55,085 bases of DNA from Bartonella vinsonii subsp. berkhoffii ATCC 51672 (GCF_902825225.1 NZ_CADEAK010000010.1:1-55085), one strand, 5' to 3'. Shown: positions 17,593-28,585, counted from the stretch's first letter. Notes: a model not told the origin generated them from the sequence alone. Translations and numbers: made by a program.

Positions 17593-18168
17593 TTAATGCG
17601 TAGCAAACGGAATCCCTATATCCGGATAAATTTCTGCTGTCATCAAGCCTTTTTCCCCTTTACCAAACCGCACAAGAACAACTTGACCAGAACGAAGCTC
17701 CGCTAAACCAAAACGGCGCAATGTTTCCATATGAATAAAAATATCTTCTGTTCCCTGCCCACGGCTAAGGAAACCAAACCCTTTATCGCGATTAAACCAT
17801 TTAACAATTGCGCGCTCTAAACCACTTTCTGGAGTAACAACAACATGCGTACGGGCTGGAATCTCTGACGGATGAATTGCTGAAGAGCAATCTATGGATT
17901 TTACCTGAACACACTTTAACCCTCGTTCAGTCTTTTCTACAGCACAAATAACTTTAGCGCCCTCCAACGCCGTTTGAAAACCATCCCTCCGCATTACCGT
18001 AACATGCAATAATATATCGGAAAAATGAGGTAAATCAGGTACAATAAACCCATACCCCTTACTACCATCAAACCACTTAATGACACCACTGATTTCAATA
18101 ATCTCACCACAAGCACCTATACTGTCCTCAGATAGGGAACAATCCTTTAATGCATCCTTAATCGTCAT
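17593..18168 (-). CDS. Double cold-shock-domain protein
   Basis: A 191-residue nucleic-acid-binding protein with two cold-shock domains. The first, about 27-90, begins GVIKWFDGSKGYGFIV. The second, about 120-185, begins AIVKWFNRDKGFGFLS and continues GTEDIFIHMETLRR. RNP1-like (KGYGFI, KGFGF) and RNP2-like (DIFIH) motifs are intact in the second; in the first, RNP2 is DILLH. Two-domain Csp proteins of this size are characteristic of Rhizobiales. Likely an RNA chaperone in stress or growth control. Confidence 0.92.
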   Translation of the reverse strand: MTIKDALKDCSLSEDSIGACGEIIEISGVIKWFDGSKGYGFIVPDLPHFSDILLHVTVMRRDGFQTALEGAKVICAVEKTERGLKCVQVKSIDCSSAIHPSEIPARTHVVVTPESGLERAIVKWFNRDKGFGFLSRGQGTEDIFIHMETLRRFGLAELRSGQVVLVRFGKGEKGLMTAEIYPDIGIPFATH

Positions 18169-18482
18169 AATAAAACGTGATCCTGTAGTTCTAAATTGTA
18201 CGACATTGATTCTCTACGTTTAAGTAAACATTGCTCTTGCCTCAACACGCAAGCCCCAAGATAAGATTTCCCCATATTGTCGTACCTCCACTGTTAATAT
18301 CAACACGAATATTCATAAAAGTGTTTGCTCGTACGCCTTACATATTTTACAAAAGATGTTTTACAATAAAAAGATAATATAAAAGATTTTCACCAATGCT
18401 ATTTTCATTCATGTGTAACTTGCATGATGAAGAACTTCAAGATAAGGTGCGAAAACCACAACTCAATTCAGGAAAGTGCGCA
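18169..18482. other. Divergent region between csp and liv genes
   Basis: 314 bp holding promoters and leaders of both units. An ATG-started extension of the binding-protein frame back to 18396 exists but lacks signal-peptide character. No other feature seen. Confidence 0.4.
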
Positions 18483-19616
18483 ATGTTATTAAAGAAAATC
18501 CTTATTACAGTCGCAGCTACCATGGCATTTGTAGCAAATGTCTATGCGAGTGAACCTATCAAAATCGGTGTTTACCTTCCGTTAAGTGGTCAAAATGCAT
18601 TTGGAGGTCAGCTCGAAATTAGAGGTATAGAATTGGCACATAAAAAAGTCCCAGAAATATTGGGACGTAAAGTGGAACTTATTATTATCGATAATAAGTC
18701 TGATAAGGTAGAAGCAGCTAATGCTGTCATGCGTTTAACCGCAAGTGAAAAAGTAAGTGGAATCATTGGCACTTATGGCTCTTCACTCTCATTGGCTGGT
18801 GGAGAAATATCTGAAAAAGCAAAAACTCCAACCATTGCAACGTCTTCAACAAATCCACTTGTTACACAAGGTAAAAAATATTATTTTCGCACTTGTTTTA
18901 TTGATTCCTACCAAGGTATTGGAATTGCCACTTATGTAAGTCAGACTTTGCATGCAAAAAGAGCTGCTATTCTCAAAGATATCTCAAGCGATTATGCGAT
19001 TGGGCTTTCAAGTTATTTTACGCGTGCTTTCAAAAAATTAGGTGGTAAAATTATCTCAAACTTAAATTACAATTCTGGAGATCAGGATTTTTCAGCTGTT
19101 CTTACACAAATTATAGCACAAAAACTCGATATCTTATTTATTCCATCCTACTTTTCTGAGGGTGCCATCATTATGAAGCAAGCACGTGAATTAGGTGCAA
19201 AGTTTCAGATTATGGGTGGTGATGCTATGGATAACCCTGAAACCATTACGATTGCAGGAGAAGCTGCAGAAGGCTTCTTACATACCACACTTCCCTATAG
19301 TGAAAACATGCCGAATATGTCAAAAGCTGCTCAAGAATTCACAACTAAATGGAGAGAAGCTTATCCTGATAAAGAACCAAATATCAATTCTGTTTTGGGA
19401 TATACGAGTTATATGATGTTCATGAAAGCTATTGAAAATGCTGGCAATGCTGATCGTGAAAAAATCACTACAGAACTTAGCAAATTAAAGGATTTTCAAA
19501 CACCTTTTGGTGATATGACGATGGATGAAAACCATAATCCTAAAATTCCTATTGGTATAATTGAAATCAAAAACGGTAAACGCGTCTATTTAGATGAAGT
19601 TAAACCTGCTTTTTAA
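18483..19616 (+). CDS. livJ: Branched-chain amino acid ABC transporter, periplasmic binding protein
   Basis: Solute receptor of the HAAT family (Leu/Ile/Val or related). The start is the ATG at 18483, after AGGAAAG and directly before a clear signal peptide (KKILITVAATMAFVANVYAS). This gives 377 residues. The mature part begins EPIKIGVYLPLSGQNAFGG, the standard Peripla_BP_6 opening. TYGSSLSLAGGEISEK and the ATSSTNP block, which lines the amino-acid site, follow. It heads the five-gene transport locus. The exact substrate cannot be read from sequence. Confidence 0.9.
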   Translation: MLLKKILITVAATMAFVANVYASEPIKIGVYLPLSGQNAFGGQLEIRGIELAHKKVPEILGRKVELIIIDNKSDKVEAANAVMRLTASEKVSGIIGTYGSSLSLAGGEISEKAKTPTIATSSTNPLVTQGKKYYFRTCFIDSYQGIGIATYVSQTLHAKRAAILKDISSDYAIGLSSYFTRAFKKLGGKIISNLNYNSGDQDFSAVLTQIIAQKLDILFIPSYFSEGAIIMKQARELGAKFQIMGGDAMDNPETITIAGEAAEGFLHTTLPYSENMPNMSKAAQEFTTKWREAYPDKEPNINSVLGYTSYMMFMKAIENAGNADREKITTELSKLKDFQTPFGDMTMDENHNPKIPIGIIEIKNGKRVYLDEVKPAF

Positions 19617-19733
19617 AAAGACAAAAATTTTGCTAATTAAAAAGTGTAAGAATCGGTTAAGAACTTTTTTCTCAACTATCTAAAGATTTCTTATTTTATC
19701 CTATATAAATGAACAAATGTGGAAGGATGAGAG

Positions 19734-20810
19734 ATGAGCACTGAAATGTTCATCCAGTATTTTTTTAATGCACTGGCATTGGGATCTCTTTATGGACTTA
19801 TCGCGATTGGTTACACGATGGTCTATGGTATATTGAGACTCATTAATTTTGCTCACGGTGATATCTTTATGCTGGGAGCATATTTTGTTTTCTTTTCCAC
19901 CATTAGCTTTATGCCTGCTTGGGCAACACTTTTTCTTTTGTTACTCGCTGTTCTCATCTATTACTCGGTGTTTATAGGGTTCAAAAAACGTCCTTCAACT
20001 TTTTGGATTGCTGTTTTTTTAATGCTTACTTTGGGGTTCATTTATTACTTTAAAATTGCCCCACAAGATTTTACTCCAATTTGGGCTCTCGCCCTCTGTT
20101 TTTCAATTTTTATCACAAGTGCAGTGGGTATTATTGTTGATCAATTTGCCTATAAACCTTTGCGCCATGCTCCGCGTATCTCAGCACTTATCGGTGCAAT
20201 AGGGGTTTCCTTTTTTATTGAAAATCTTGCTACTGTACTCTTTAGTGGTGTCCCGAAAGGTGTAAAACAACCAGATTTTCTTGTAAGACCATTTCTATGG
20301 CATTTAGAATCAGGAGCAGAGAAGATCATTAGAATTGCTCCCATGTCTCTCATCGTTCCCGCTGTTTCATTTATTCTTATTCTTTTACTGCTATGGATTA
20401 TTCATAAAACAAAACCTGGTCTTGCTATGCGTGCAATCTCACATGATATTGAAACAACACGTCTGATGGGTGTTTCTGTCAATAAAGTCATTGCATTTAC
20501 ATTTGGAATAGGCTCAGCACTTGCCGCTATCGCAGGCATTATGTGGTCACTACGTTATCCTCAAATTCAGCCTTATATGGGCGTTCTTCCTGGGCTTAAA
20601 GCATTTATTGCTGCCGTTATAGGAGGTATTGGCTCAATTCCAGGAGCAATGTTAGGGGGATTATTACTAGGGTTTATTGAAATTATGATTATCGCATTTT
20701 TTCCCGCGTTATCTGGATATCGAGATGCTTTCGCTTTTATTTTATTGATTCTGATTTTATTGATAATGCCTACTGGATTAATGGGCAAAAAAAGCCAGGA
20801 GAAAATCTAA
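19734..20810 (+). CDS. livH: Branched-chain amino acid ABC permease LivH-type
   Basis: Inner-membrane permease subunit. The ATG at 19734 follows GGAAGGATGAGAG. At 358 residues it is longer than usual LivH (about 300). The extra length falls around residues 60-130, an additional hydrophobic stretch (FWIAVFLMLTLGFIYYF and neighbouring segment). Family motifs are YGLIAIGYTMVYGILRLINFAHGD, the EAA-like loop (AISHDIETTRLMGVSVNKVI) and AAVIGGIGSIPGAMLGGLLLG. Its stop overlaps the livM start (TAATG). Confidence 0.93.
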   Translation: MSTEMFIQYFFNALALGSLYGLIAIGYTMVYGILRLINFAHGDIFMLGAYFVFFSTISFMPAWATLFLLLLAVLIYYSVFIGFKKRPSTFWIAVFLMLTLGFIYYFKIAPQDFTPIWALALCFSIFITSAVGIIVDQFAYKPLRHAPRISALIGAIGVSFFIENLATVLFSGVPKGVKQPDFLVRPFLWHLESGAEKIIRIAPMSLIVPAVSFILILLLLWIIHKTKPGLAMRAISHDIETTRLMGVSVNKVIAFTFGIGSALAAIAGIMWSLRYPQIQPYMGVLPGLKAFIAAVIGGIGSIPGAMLGGLLLGFIEIMIIAFFPALSGYRDAFAFILLILILLIMPTGLMGKKSQEKI

Positions 20811-21868
20811 TGGGAAAAGCCGCTACAACTTTTCTATCATGTGTCAGTATTCTCGTTCTTATTGGTTTTTTATTTTATGCTGATAACCATTTTAATGATT
20901 ACACACTTCGTGTTATCAATCTGATTGCTATTAATGCAATATTGGCAATTTCGCTCAATTTGATTTATGGTTTCACAGGCATGTTTTCTCTTGGACATGC
21001 TGGTTTCATGGCAATTGGTGCTTATGTCTGTGCAATTTTACTGCTGTCTCCTGAACAAAAAGAGATGATGTGGATTCTTGAACCTATAGCTGAACCGTTG
21101 TATCATCTACAGTTACCTTTTTTCATCGCCGTTGTTATAAGTGGTTTATCTACTGCAGTTATAGGTTTACTGATTGCTCTTCCTATATTACGTCTTGGTG
21201 GTGATTATCTTGGGATTGCAACATTGGGTTTTGCAGAAATTATTCGTATTGTCATTACGAATGCAACATCGCTAACAAATGGCTCCTTAGGAATCAAAGG
21301 AATACCGCAAAATGCAACATTATGGTGGAACTATAGTTGGTTAGCATTTACTGTTTTCTTTATTGTTCTCTTACTACGAAGCAATACCGGTAATGTATTA
21401 CGTGCTATTCGTGATGACGAAATCGCTGCAAAAACAATGGGAGTTAACGCTTTTTTCTATCGTAGTTTTTCTTTTACTGTTGGTGCATTTTTTGCTGGGA
21501 TAGGAGGAGCATTGATGGCTGCTCTTATTTCAACTATCGATCCAAAAATGTTCAATTTTCTCCTTACTTTTAATATTTTGATGATTGTTGTCGCTGGTGG
21601 TCTTGGTTCAATTACAGGAAGCATTATTGGGAGCATTATTATTACAGTCATGCTTGAATGGCTTCGCATTATTGAAAGTCCATTTGATTTAGGTTTTATA
21701 CATATTCCAGAAACACCAGGACTGCGTATGGTTGTTTTTTCTCTTTTATTGCTCGTCATTATTTTATTTTGGAGAAAAGGACTGTTGGGACAACGTGAAT
21801 TCTCGTGGAATGGAATTTATAGCTTTTTGACACGCAAAAAACTCTCTAATACTGAAGGAAAGTTATGA
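20810..21868 (+). CDS. livM: Branched-chain amino acid ABC permease LivM-type
   Basis: Second permease subunit, 352 residues. It has the LivM core: ISLNLIYGFTGMFSLGHAGFMAIGAY, a periplasmic insertion, then the AIRDDEIAAKTMGVNAFFYR coupling loop and VVAGGLGSITGSIIGS. Multiple membrane segments are evident. It overlaps livH by one base and livG by four, so the unit is tightly coupled. Confidence 0.93.
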   Translation: MGKAATTFLSCVSILVLIGFLFYADNHFNDYTLRVINLIAINAILAISLNLIYGFTGMFSLGHAGFMAIGAYVCAILLLSPEQKEMMWILEPIAEPLYHLQLPFFIAVVISGLSTAVIGLLIALPILRLGGDYLGIATLGFAEIIRIVITNATSLTNGSLGIKGIPQNATLWWNYSWLAFTVFFIVLLLRSNTGNVLRAIRDDEIAAKTMGVNAFFYRSFSFTVGAFFAGIGGALMAALISTIDPKMFNFLLTFNILMIVVAGGLGSITGSIIGSIIITVMLEWLRIIESPFDLGFIHIPETPGLRMVVFSLLLLVIILFWRKGLLGQREFSWNGIYSFLTRKKLSNTEGKL

Positions 21869-22647
21869 ACGACACCATCCTTTCACTCAATGATATCGTG
21901 ATGCGTTTTGGTGGCTTGATTGCTGTAAATAATATTAATATGGCAATCAAACGAGGAACAATTACTGGATTAATTGGTCCCAATGGAGCTGGAAAAACGA
22001 CTGTTTTTAATATGATTTCCGGATTTTATACCCCTACGAGTGGAATCATTCTTTTTGATGAGCAAAAAGTATCTGGATCTCCTCCTTATGTTATCTGTAA
22101 ACGCCATATTGCACGAACATTTCAAAATATTCGCCTTTTCTCAGGATTAACGGTTTTACAAAATGTGATGGTGGGAGCTCATGTCCGGCAAAAATATCCA
22201 TGGTTTTCTTCAGCACTGTTTTTTTCAAAAGCAATAAAGGAAAAAAGAGAGGTCCATAAAAATTCAATGGAACTTCTTGAACGGCTACAACTTGATCATC
22301 TTGCTCATCAATCTGCAACGGCCCTTCCCTATGGTGTGCAACGCCGTTTAGAAATTGCACGTGCTCTAGCAACAAAGCCAAAATTACTCCTTCTTGATGA
22401 ACCTGCTGCTGGTATGAATCCACAGGAAAGTGAGGACCTTAGAAAATTCATAGAAAAAGTACGGGAAGACTTTGATCTTACAATTCTGCTTATTGAACAC
22501 GATATGAAAGTTGTTATGGAGCTTTGCCAATATATTTGGGTGATGGAATACGGATCTTGTATTGCTCATGGCACACCAGATGAAATTCGTAACAACCCCA
22601 AAGTTATTGAAGCTTATCTTGGCGGAGATGTTTATGGATATTCTTAA
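21865..22647 (+). CDS. livG: Branched-chain amino acid ABC ATPase LivG-type
   Basis: Cytoplasmic ATPase, 260 residues. It has Walker A GPNGAGKTT near residue 39, the Q-loop (ARTFQNIRLF), a signature degenerated to LPYGVQRRLEIARAL where LSGGQ is usual, Walker B LLLLDEPAAGMNP and the switch histidine (LLIEHDMKVV). The PYGxQRRLEIARAL form is normal for LivG. The ATG overlaps the livM stop. Confidence 0.95.
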   Translation: MNDTILSLNDIVMRFGGLIAVNNINMAIKRGTITGLIGPNGAGKTTVFNMISGFYTPTSGIILFDEQKVSGSPPYVICKRHIARTFQNIRLFSGLTVLQNVMVGAHVRQKYPWFSSALFFSKAIKEKREVHKNSMELLERLQLDHLAHQSATALPYGVQRRLEIARALATKPKLLLLDEPAAGMNPQESEDLRKFIEKVREDFDLTILLIEHDMKVVMELCQYIWVMEYGSCIAHGTPDEIRNNPKVIEAYLGGDVYGYS

Positions 22648-23344
22648 AATCAAAAATCTTCACGTTCATTATGGTGCTATTAAAGCTATCCAAAACCTTT
22701 CTATGTCTATAAAAAAAGGAAGTATCGTAACTTTAATTGGTGCTAATGGAGCAGGAAAAAGCAGCATTGTACGCTCTATTACAGGACTGAATCGATCTGT
22801 TTATGGAGAGATTACCTATAAAGGCGAATCAATTATTAAAAAATCACCAGAAACAATCCTGCGATTGGGTATTGCTCTAAGTCCTGAAGGACGGCGTATT
22901 ATGCCCCATCTTACTGTTTTAGAGAATCTACATCTAGGCGCTTATATCCGTCACAATAAGCTAGGAATTGCCCGTGATATAGAATGGATTTTTGATCTCT
23001 TTCCGCGTCTGCGTGAAAGAGCAAAACAGTTGGGAGGAACAATGTCTGGTGGTGAGCAACAAATGCTTGCTGTAGGTCGCGCACTTATGAGCAATCCTGA
23101 CATGGTCATATTAGATGAACCCTCTCTGGGTTTAGCACCACTGCTTGTAAAAGAACTTTTTTCGATTATCAAAAAAATTAAAGATATGGGAAAAACTGTC
23201 CTTCTTATTGAACAAAATGCATTTGCAGCACTTTCTATTGCTGACTATGCTTATATTCTAGAAGTAGGACATGTTTTATTTCACGGTGAAGGAAAATCTA
23301 TGCTTTTTGATCCACGTGTTAAAGAAGCATATCTTGGTGGATAA
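22634..23344 (+). CDS. livF: Branched-chain amino acid ABC ATPase LivF-type
   Basis: Second ATPase, 236 residues from the ATG at 22634, which has GGAG six bases upstream. The longer frame to 22562 would run deep into livG. Motifs are Walker A GANGAGKSS, the MPHLTVLENLHLGAY segment typical of LivF, the signature MSGGEQQMLAVGRAL, Walker B MVILDEPSLGLAP and LLIEQNA. It overlaps livG by 14 bases and closes the operon. Confidence 0.94.
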   Translation: MDILKIKNLHVHYGAIKAIQNLSMSIKKGSIVTLIGANGAGKSSIVRSITGLNRSVYGEITYKGESIIKKSPETILRLGIALSPEGRRIMPHLTVLENLHLGAYIRHNKLGIARDIEWIFDLFPRLRERAKQLGGTMSGGEQQMLAVGRALMSNPDMVILDEPSLGLAPLLVKELFSIIKKIKDMGKTVLLIEQNAFAALSIADYAYILEVGHVLFHGEGKSMLFDPRVKEAYLGG

Positions 23345-23385
23345 AAACGGAGCAATGTTAAAAAACTAATGCCCTCCTCTGCCTC

Positions 23386-23420
23386 AAAGAACCTCCCTAG
23401 CTTAAGAGTTCTGCTTTTTT
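23386..23420 (+). terminator. Weak terminator after liv operon
   Basis: AGAAC (23388-23392) pairs with GTTCT (23408-23412) across a 15-nt loop, followed by GCTTTTTT. The stem is short, so this is tentative. It lies between the convergent livF and gatA genes. Confidence 0.35.
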
Positions 23421-23457
23421 ATTAAAAGTTTCTCATAAAACAAACGCAGATCTTTTG

Positions 23458-24942
23458 TCATATCCACCATTTCTCTGCGCTGAATACTCCTGCTGCCTGT
23501 TCTATAATATGCGCTATCTGAAAAATAACTTCTTCAGCAAAAGGCTTACCAATCAATTGCAACCCTAGTGGTAAACCATTTGATGAGAGACCAGCAGGAA
23601 CAGAGATGCCCGGTAAACCAGCCATATTTACTGGAACAGTAAAAATATCATTGAGATACATTGCTACAGTATCATTTTTTATCTTTTCATCAGCGATGCC
23701 AAAAGCAGATGTTGGTGTTGCAGGTGTGAGAATAGCATCAATACCAGAAGCAAAACATTGATCAAAATCACGCTTTACTAATGTTCGCACTTTTTGGGCT
23801 CTCAAGTAATAAGCATCATAATAGCCTGATGAGAGAACATAAGTACCAATCAATATACGTCGTTTGACTTCATCACCGAAACCGGCTGATCGGGTATTTT
23901 CATACATTTCAATGACGTCTTTTCCCGGTATGCGGAGACCGAAACGGACACCATCATAACGTGCTAAATTAGAAGACGCTTCTGCAGGAGCCACAATATA
24001 GTAAGCAGGCAAAGCATATCTTGTATGAGGTAATGAAATATCGATTATTTCAGCACCTGCTTCTTTTAGCCAATCCATGCCTTTTTGCCAAAGCGTAACA
24101 ATTTCAGAAGACATCCCTTCCATATGGTATTCTTTCGGAATACCAATTTTCATTCCTTTAATTGATTGACCAAGATAACTTTCATAATCAGGAACTGGTA
24201 CATTAACAGAAGTGGAATCTTTTTCATCAAAAGAAGCCATGGATTTAAGCAAAATAGCACAATCGCGAACATCCCGCCCGATAGGGCCTGCTTGATCAAG
24301 TGATGAGGCAAAAGCGATAGTTCCCCACCGTGAACAACGCCCATAAGTTGGTTTAATTCCTACCGTTCCGGTGAATGCTGCTGGTTGACGTATTGAACCG
24401 CCTGTATCTGTCGCCGTTGCACCAGCACAAATCTGTGCTGCAACAGCAGCTGCAGAACCACCTGAAGAACCACCTGGAACAAGCTTTTCATTGGAGTGCT
24501 TCTTTCTCCATGGACTCATAACTGGACCATAATATGACGTTTCATTGGAGGATCCCATAGCAAACTCATCCATATTAAGCTTCCCTAACATAACGGCCCC
24601 ATCTTGCCATAAATTAGCGGTCACCGTTGATTCATAATGCGGTTTAAAACCATCAAGGATATGTGAACAAGCTTGCGTATGAACACCCTGCGTTGCAAAA
24701 AGATCTTTAATTCCCAGTGGAATTCCTTCTAAAACTCTCCTCTGCCCTCTATCTAATCGGCTCTCTGATTCAGCAGCCATTTTTCTTGCTTGTTCTGCTG
24801 TTACTGCAACATAAACGTTCAAAGTTGGATTAGCCAATTCAATCGCTTTTAAATAAGCTTCCGTTAATTCAGTTGCTTTAAACTCTTTCTTTATGAGAGC
24901 ATCACGGGCTTGTGCAATTGTGAGAGTTGTTAAATCGGTCAT
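23458..24942 (-). CDS. gatA: Glu-tRNA(Gln)/Asp-tRNA(Asn) amidotransferase subunit A
   Basis: Amidase subunit that releases ammonia from glutamine for tRNA-dependent amide formation. The start is [12 protein letters not shown] at the ATG at 24942 (GAGA upstream), giving 494 residues. The amidase triad is visible: Lys in [10 protein letters not shown] near residue 77, the cis-Ser and nucleophile Ser in the [12 protein letters not shown] / [11 protein letters not shown] region (about 155-180). It follows gatC by 30 bases; gatB is not in the window. Confidence 0.95.
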   Translation of the reverse strand: MTDLTTLTIAQARDALIKKEFKATELTEAYLKAIELANPTLNVYVAVTAEQARKMAAESESRLDRGQRRVLEGIPLGIKDLFATQGVHTQACSHILDGFKPHYESTVTANLWQDGAVMLGKLNMDEFAMGSSNETSYYGPVMSPWRKKHSNEKLVPGGSSGGSAAAVAAQICAGATATDTGGSIRQPAAFTGTVGIKPTYGRCSRWGTIAFASSLDQAGPIGRDVRDCAILLKSMASFDEKDSTSVNVPVPDYESYLGQSIKGMKIGIPKEYHMEGMSSEIVTLWQKGMDWLKEAGAEIIDISLPHTRYALPAYYIVAPAEASSNLARYDGVRFGLRIPGKDVIEMYENTRSAGFGDEVKRRILIGTYVLSSGYYDAYYLRAQKVRTLVKRDFDQCFASGIDAILTPATPTSAFGIADEKIKNDTVAMYLNDIFTVPVNMAGLPGISVPAGLSSNGLPLGLQLIGKPFAEEVIFQIAHIIEQAAGVFSAEKWWI

Positions 24943-24972
24943 ATTGATTCTCAAGTTTTTAAAAGACAAAAA

Positions 24973-25260
24973 TTACTCGACGACTTTTGAGACAAGAAAG
25001 AAATTTTCTTCCGTAACAGGTGCATTTGCTACGATATCTTCTGCTATATCCCCATCTGTGACACTATCTTCACGCATTCGTAAAGCCATTGGTATCACTG
25101 ATGTTAATGGTTCAACACCACTGACATCGACTTCACGCAATTGTTCTACAAAACCTAAAATGACATTGAGTTCTTTTGTCATACGTTCTGCTTCATCATC
25201 ACGGACAGCAATACGCGCTAAATGTGCTACTCGCTTGACTGTTTTCTTATCAACAGACAT
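24973..25260 (-). CDS. gatC: Glu-tRNA(Gln)/Asp-tRNA(Asn) amidotransferase subunit C
   Basis: Small stabilising subunit linking GatA and GatB. The product has 95 residues starting [19 protein letters not shown] at the ATG at 25260 with AAAGG upstream. The frame is open to 25449 but the extension is hydrophobic and unrelated to GatC. The ending [13 protein letters not shown] is the canonical interface with GatA. It is divergent from ruvX. Confidence 0.95.
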   Translation of the reverse strand: MSVDKKTVKRVAHLARIAVRDDEAERMTKELNVILGFVEQLREVDVSGVEPLTSVIPMALRMREDSVTDGDIAEDIVANAPVTEENFFLVSKVVE

Positions 25261-25398
25261 ACTGTGCCTTTCTGCTTTATTTATTTTATCTCTATATTGG
25301 CTATACAAGGCTGCGTTTATAAGCGCAAGAATATTGATAACACAAATAAAGAATATCAGTATGAACCTGAAAAGGAAAAGGCTTAAATTATAAACCAT

Positions 25399-25878
25399 AT
25401 GGCTATTATTCATATAAATGAAGTTATGACACATCTTTTGTCTGGACAAACAATAGCAGGTTTAGATTTAGGCAAAAAAACCATCGGAATTGCAGTTTCT
25501 GATATGGGACTCACTTTTTCAAATCCGCGTCCTGTATTACAACGAAAAAAATTTATCGAAGACGCTCACACACTTATAAAAATTTTTGATCGTGAAAACG
25601 TGGGGGTTATTATCATTGGTCTGCCTCTTAACATGAATGGAAGCAATGGCCCTCGTGCTCAAGCAACCAGAACTTTTGTAAGCAATATGGGGGCATATAC
25701 ACAAATTCCATTTGTTTTTTGGGACGAACGCTTATCAACAATTGCCGCAGAACGCTCTCTTCTTGAAATGAACGTCTCACGTGCTAAAAGAGCAACCCGA
25801 ATTGATTCGGCTGCTGCCGCTTTCATATTGCAAGGTGCTCTTAATAGGATTAAAAACCTTCATCATATGGAAGGATAG
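25399..25878 (+). CDS. ruvX: Putative Holliday-junction resolvase / pre-16S rRNA nuclease YqgF
   Basis: RNase H-fold nuclease of the YqgF family, 159 residues. Motifs are [16 protein letters not shown] (first Asp), [30 protein letters not shown] (Glu) and [15 protein letters not shown] (last Asp). About 18 residues precede the GLDLG strand, normal in Rhizobiales. The ATG at 25399 lacks a clear ribosome site; 25426 is an alternative. Its 3' end overlaps the convergent AidB-like gene by 16 bases. Confidence 0.9.
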   Translation: MAIIHINEVMTHLLSGQTIAGLDLGKKTIGIAVSDMGLTFSNPRPVLQRKKFIEDAHTLIKIFDRENVGVIIIGLPLNMNGSNGPRAQATRTFVSNMGAYTQIPFVFWDERLSTIAAERSLLEMNVSRAKRATRIDSAAAAFILQGALNRIKNLHHMEG

Positions 25879-27491
25879 AGAACATTTAACAAATGCCCTG
25901 CATTATATCGTGCAATGAGCATTCCATAAGATGATCTCCATTGCCCTCCAAGACGGCTTTCCATATAGGCATTTGCCACATGCTCTATATCTGTAGAACG
26001 TAACGACGCAGCAGCTGCTGCATAGGCTACTTGTTCAACAAAAAATCTTCCTGCTCCCTCATTTGCCGATGCCATCTCTACAGCAGATTTAATAATCTCC
26101 ATTGCCCGTGGACCCGCTGGCCCAATATCAACAGCAATTTTTTCTAACAATTTCTGAAATAATCCCGGTGCTTTTTTAGCAATGAGAATTGCATCCTTTA
26201 CCAATTGATTAGCAGAATTATTTCTCACAATCCGTGCAGGGGCATTACACAAAATTTGTGATAATGGATTGCCCTCTATAAAGCTTTCGATACCAAGTTG
26301 TGCAATAATTTCGCCAATAATAGGTATAACTAATTGGCTTACGTGATAAGCAATAATAGGAGTCATAATCCGTGCAAAAGCCGCTTCAGAGCGATCATTT
26401 GCCGCATTGTCAAATGCACGTGCTAAACGTAGAACCAATGCTTGTGCCGCAGCAATATCCAGTGCAATATCTGCAAAAATACGTTCTGTCAGAGGGGGCA
26501 AAGGCTGATCTGGCATCTTTTGCCGAAAGAAATCTATGCCAAATTGAAGTGCACCCCGCAAAACACCTGCTGATACGACAGATTGATCAAAACGCATCAT
26601 CGTCTCAATATCTTTAATGACTTTAAGCCCTTCTCCAACATTTCCTAAAAGCCAACCATAACTGCCCTGAAAATCAACAACACCTTCTGGCGTTAAAGAT
26701 TCTCCAGAACGCTGCATCAAATGACGAATTGATATAACACCATTTAATGTACCATCTTCTTGCATACGTGGAACTAAAAAGCAGCTTAAATGGCCATCTA
26801 ATTCTGCACTAACAAGATATCCATCGACTATAGGATTAATAACATTGGCTTTTGAAACATTTAAACGATACAAATCACGACCAACTTTTTCATCAAAAGA
26901 AATTTTCTTAACAGTTGGAAAATTAAAAGAGTGTTTTCCACGTTGTTCAACATCATCAAAAGCATAAGTCAGTGAAGCCGCTTTTTTGCTGTTAATAGGC
27001 TTGGATGATAAATCATATTGACGCGATAAAAGTACATTTTGCCATTTTTTGAAGAGCTCAACATCACTAATTAAAACTGCTATAGCGGCACTTGTTATAA
27101 TAACCTCATTCAAATGCCCTGTTTCTAAACTAGCCGATAAAGCCAAGCGAATAGCACGCGCTTGATAGCGTACCCCATTTTCTGAGGAGGTATTTTCCCA
27201 AAGTGAAGTAACCAAACCTGCTTGTCTAGAATATTGTTGAAGAGCTTGATAAGAGGAATGTATTTCTAATTTTTCTGTTGGCTGCCCCCACTCATCATTA
27301 TAGCGCAAGACTGGTCTATAACGATTCGCTAAAGAGGAAAGCTCCCATGCTTCACGACTTGCTACAAAATCTCCTATTTCTTCAAAACTCGCTAATAAAA
27401 ACTTAGGCAAAGTAGAAGCAACACGAAACAGAAGCGTATCACTGAGAAACGCATTTTTTTTGCAGGCATTTTGCGTAGACATAGCACTCAT
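25863..27491 (-). CDS. AidB-like acyl-CoA dehydrogenase-fold protein, degenerate active site
   Basis: The C-terminal two thirds align by eye with E. coli Aid[52 protein letters not shown] and [15 protein letters not shown]. AidB-family hallmarks are missing. The MTEKQGGSD flavin segment is absent ([13 protein letters not shown] occupies the place). The GGIGY / REMPVNSIWEGSGN block is replaced by [11 protein letters not shown] / [16 protein letters not shown]. The start at 27491 has AGGA eight bases upstream; the frame is open to 27575. 542 residues. It is probably a structural relic or repurposed protein, and flavin binding is doubtful. Confidence 0.75.
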   Translation of the reverse strand: MSAMSTQNACKKNAFLSDTLLFRVASTLPKFLLASFEEIGDFVASREAWELSSLANRYRPVLRYNDEWGQPTEKLEIHSSYQALQQYSRQAGLVTSLWENTSSENGVRYQARAIRLALSASLETGHLNEVIITSAAIAVLISDVELFKKWQNVLLSRQYDLSSKPINSKKAASLTYAFDDVEQRGKHSFNFPTVKKISFDEKVGRDLYRLNVSKANVINPIVDGYLVSAELDGHLSCFLVPRMQEDGTLNGVISIRHLMQRSGESLTPEGVVDFQGSYGWLLGNVGEGLKVIKDIETMMRFDQSVVSAGVLRGALQFGIDFFRQKMPDQPLPPLTERIFADIALDIAAAQALVLRLARAFDNAANDRSEAAFARIMTPIIAYHVSQLVIPIIGEIIAQLGIESFIEGNPLSQILCNAPARIVRNNSANQLVKDAILIAKKAPGLFQKLLEKIAVDIGPAGPRAMEIIKSAVEMASANEGAGRFFVEQVAYAAAAASLRSTDIEHVANAYMESRLGGQWRSSYGMLIARYNAGHLLNVLYPSI

Positions 27492-27619
27492 AGGCATATT
27501 CCTATTATTCAAATCATTCACATCATAGACTATTTGTCGTTTTGCAGTTAAAAAACATTTACTATATTCAAGCAAAAATGCTTGTTTAATCTGTTTAGAG
27601 AGAGATAGAAAAGAATGCT

Positions 27620-28585
27620 ATGACTCAAAATACTTTTTTTCCCCTTTTCCCCCACCAACATCTTTTAGGCATTAAAGGTTTATGTGTGCAAGACCTTAAC
27701 ACATTGCTTGATCGTGCAAATGCAAATGTTAACCTCTCTAAAAAAATTGATAAAACAAAATCTATATTATATGGGCGTACCCAAATTAATCTTTTCTTTG
27801 AAGCTTCCACCCGCACGCAATCTTCTTTCGAATTAGCTGGTAAACGGCTAGGAGCAAACGTAATGAGTATGGCTATTGGCAACTCATCTGTAAAAAAAGG
27901 GGAAACATTGATTGATACAGCCACCACCCTCAATGCGATGAAACCAGATATACTCGTCGTTCGCCATAATTGTGCTGGAGCAGCTGCTTTGTTAGCGCAA
28001 AAAGTGGATTGTTGTGTCATTAATGCGGGCGATGGAGCCCATGAACATCCTACACAAGCTTTATTAGATGCTCTCACCATTAAAAGAACAAAAGGCTGCA
28101 TTGAAGGATTAACTGTTGCAATTTGCGGAGATATTTTGCATTCACGTGTTGCGCGTTCTAATATTCTCAGTCTCAATGCTTTGGGAGCTCAGGTTCGTGT
28201 GGTTGCACCTTCAACACTCTTGCCTATAGGAATTGCCGATATGAGTGTTAAGGTTTTTAACACGATGAAAGAAGGTCTTAAAGGTGTTGATGTCATCATG
28301 ATGCTACGCTTACAACATGAACGTATGACCGGTTCTTTTATTCCCTCCATTCGTGAATATTTTCATTATTTCGGCTTACATAAAAAAAATCTGGCTTATG
28401 CCAAAAATGATTGCATTATACTGCATCCTGGCCCAATAAACCGTGGTATAGAAATTGCATCTGACATAGCAGATGGTCCACAAAGTATGATTCATACACA
28501 AGTAGAAATGGGAATCGCTGTGCGTATGGCTGTCATGGAGGCTTTATTGGATTCACGCCTTAAAGCAAGTGGAGAAAAAAAATGA
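27620..28585 (+). CDS. pyrB: Aspartate carbamoyltransferase catalytic subunit
   Basis: Forms carbamoyl-aspartate in pyrimidine synthesis. The 321-residue product has the carbamoyl-phosphate loop [17 protein letters not shown] near residue 60, [12 protein letters not shown] near 140 and the [11 protein letters not shown] segment of the aspartate site. No regulatory subunit (PyrI) gene is adjacent. The ATGA overlap with the next gene indicates a complex with the dihydroorotase-like protein. Confidence 0.96.
   Translation: MTQNTFFPLFPHQHLLGIKGLCVQDLNTLLDRANANVNLSKKIDKTKSILYGRTQINLFFEASTRTQSSFELAGKRLGANVMSMAIGNSSVKKGETLIDTATTLNAMKPDILVVRHNCAGAAALLAQKVDCCVINAGDGAHEHPTQALLDALTIKRTKGCIEGLTVAICGDILHSRVARSNILSLNALGAQVRVVAPSTLLPIGIADMSVKVFNTMKEGLKGVDVIMMLRLQHERMTGSFIPSIREYFHYFGLHKKNLAYAKNDCIILHPGPINRGIEIASDIADGPQSMIHTQVEMGIAVRMAVMEALLDSRLKASGEKK

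Noticed and set aside
22091..22653. Leftward frames of 110 and 89 codons within livG
   Set aside because: Antisense shadows of livG, which has all ABC ATPase motifs.
24893..25393. 166-codon rightward frame opposite gatC and the start of gatA
   Set aside because: Antisense to two well-identified genes and without protein-family resemblance.
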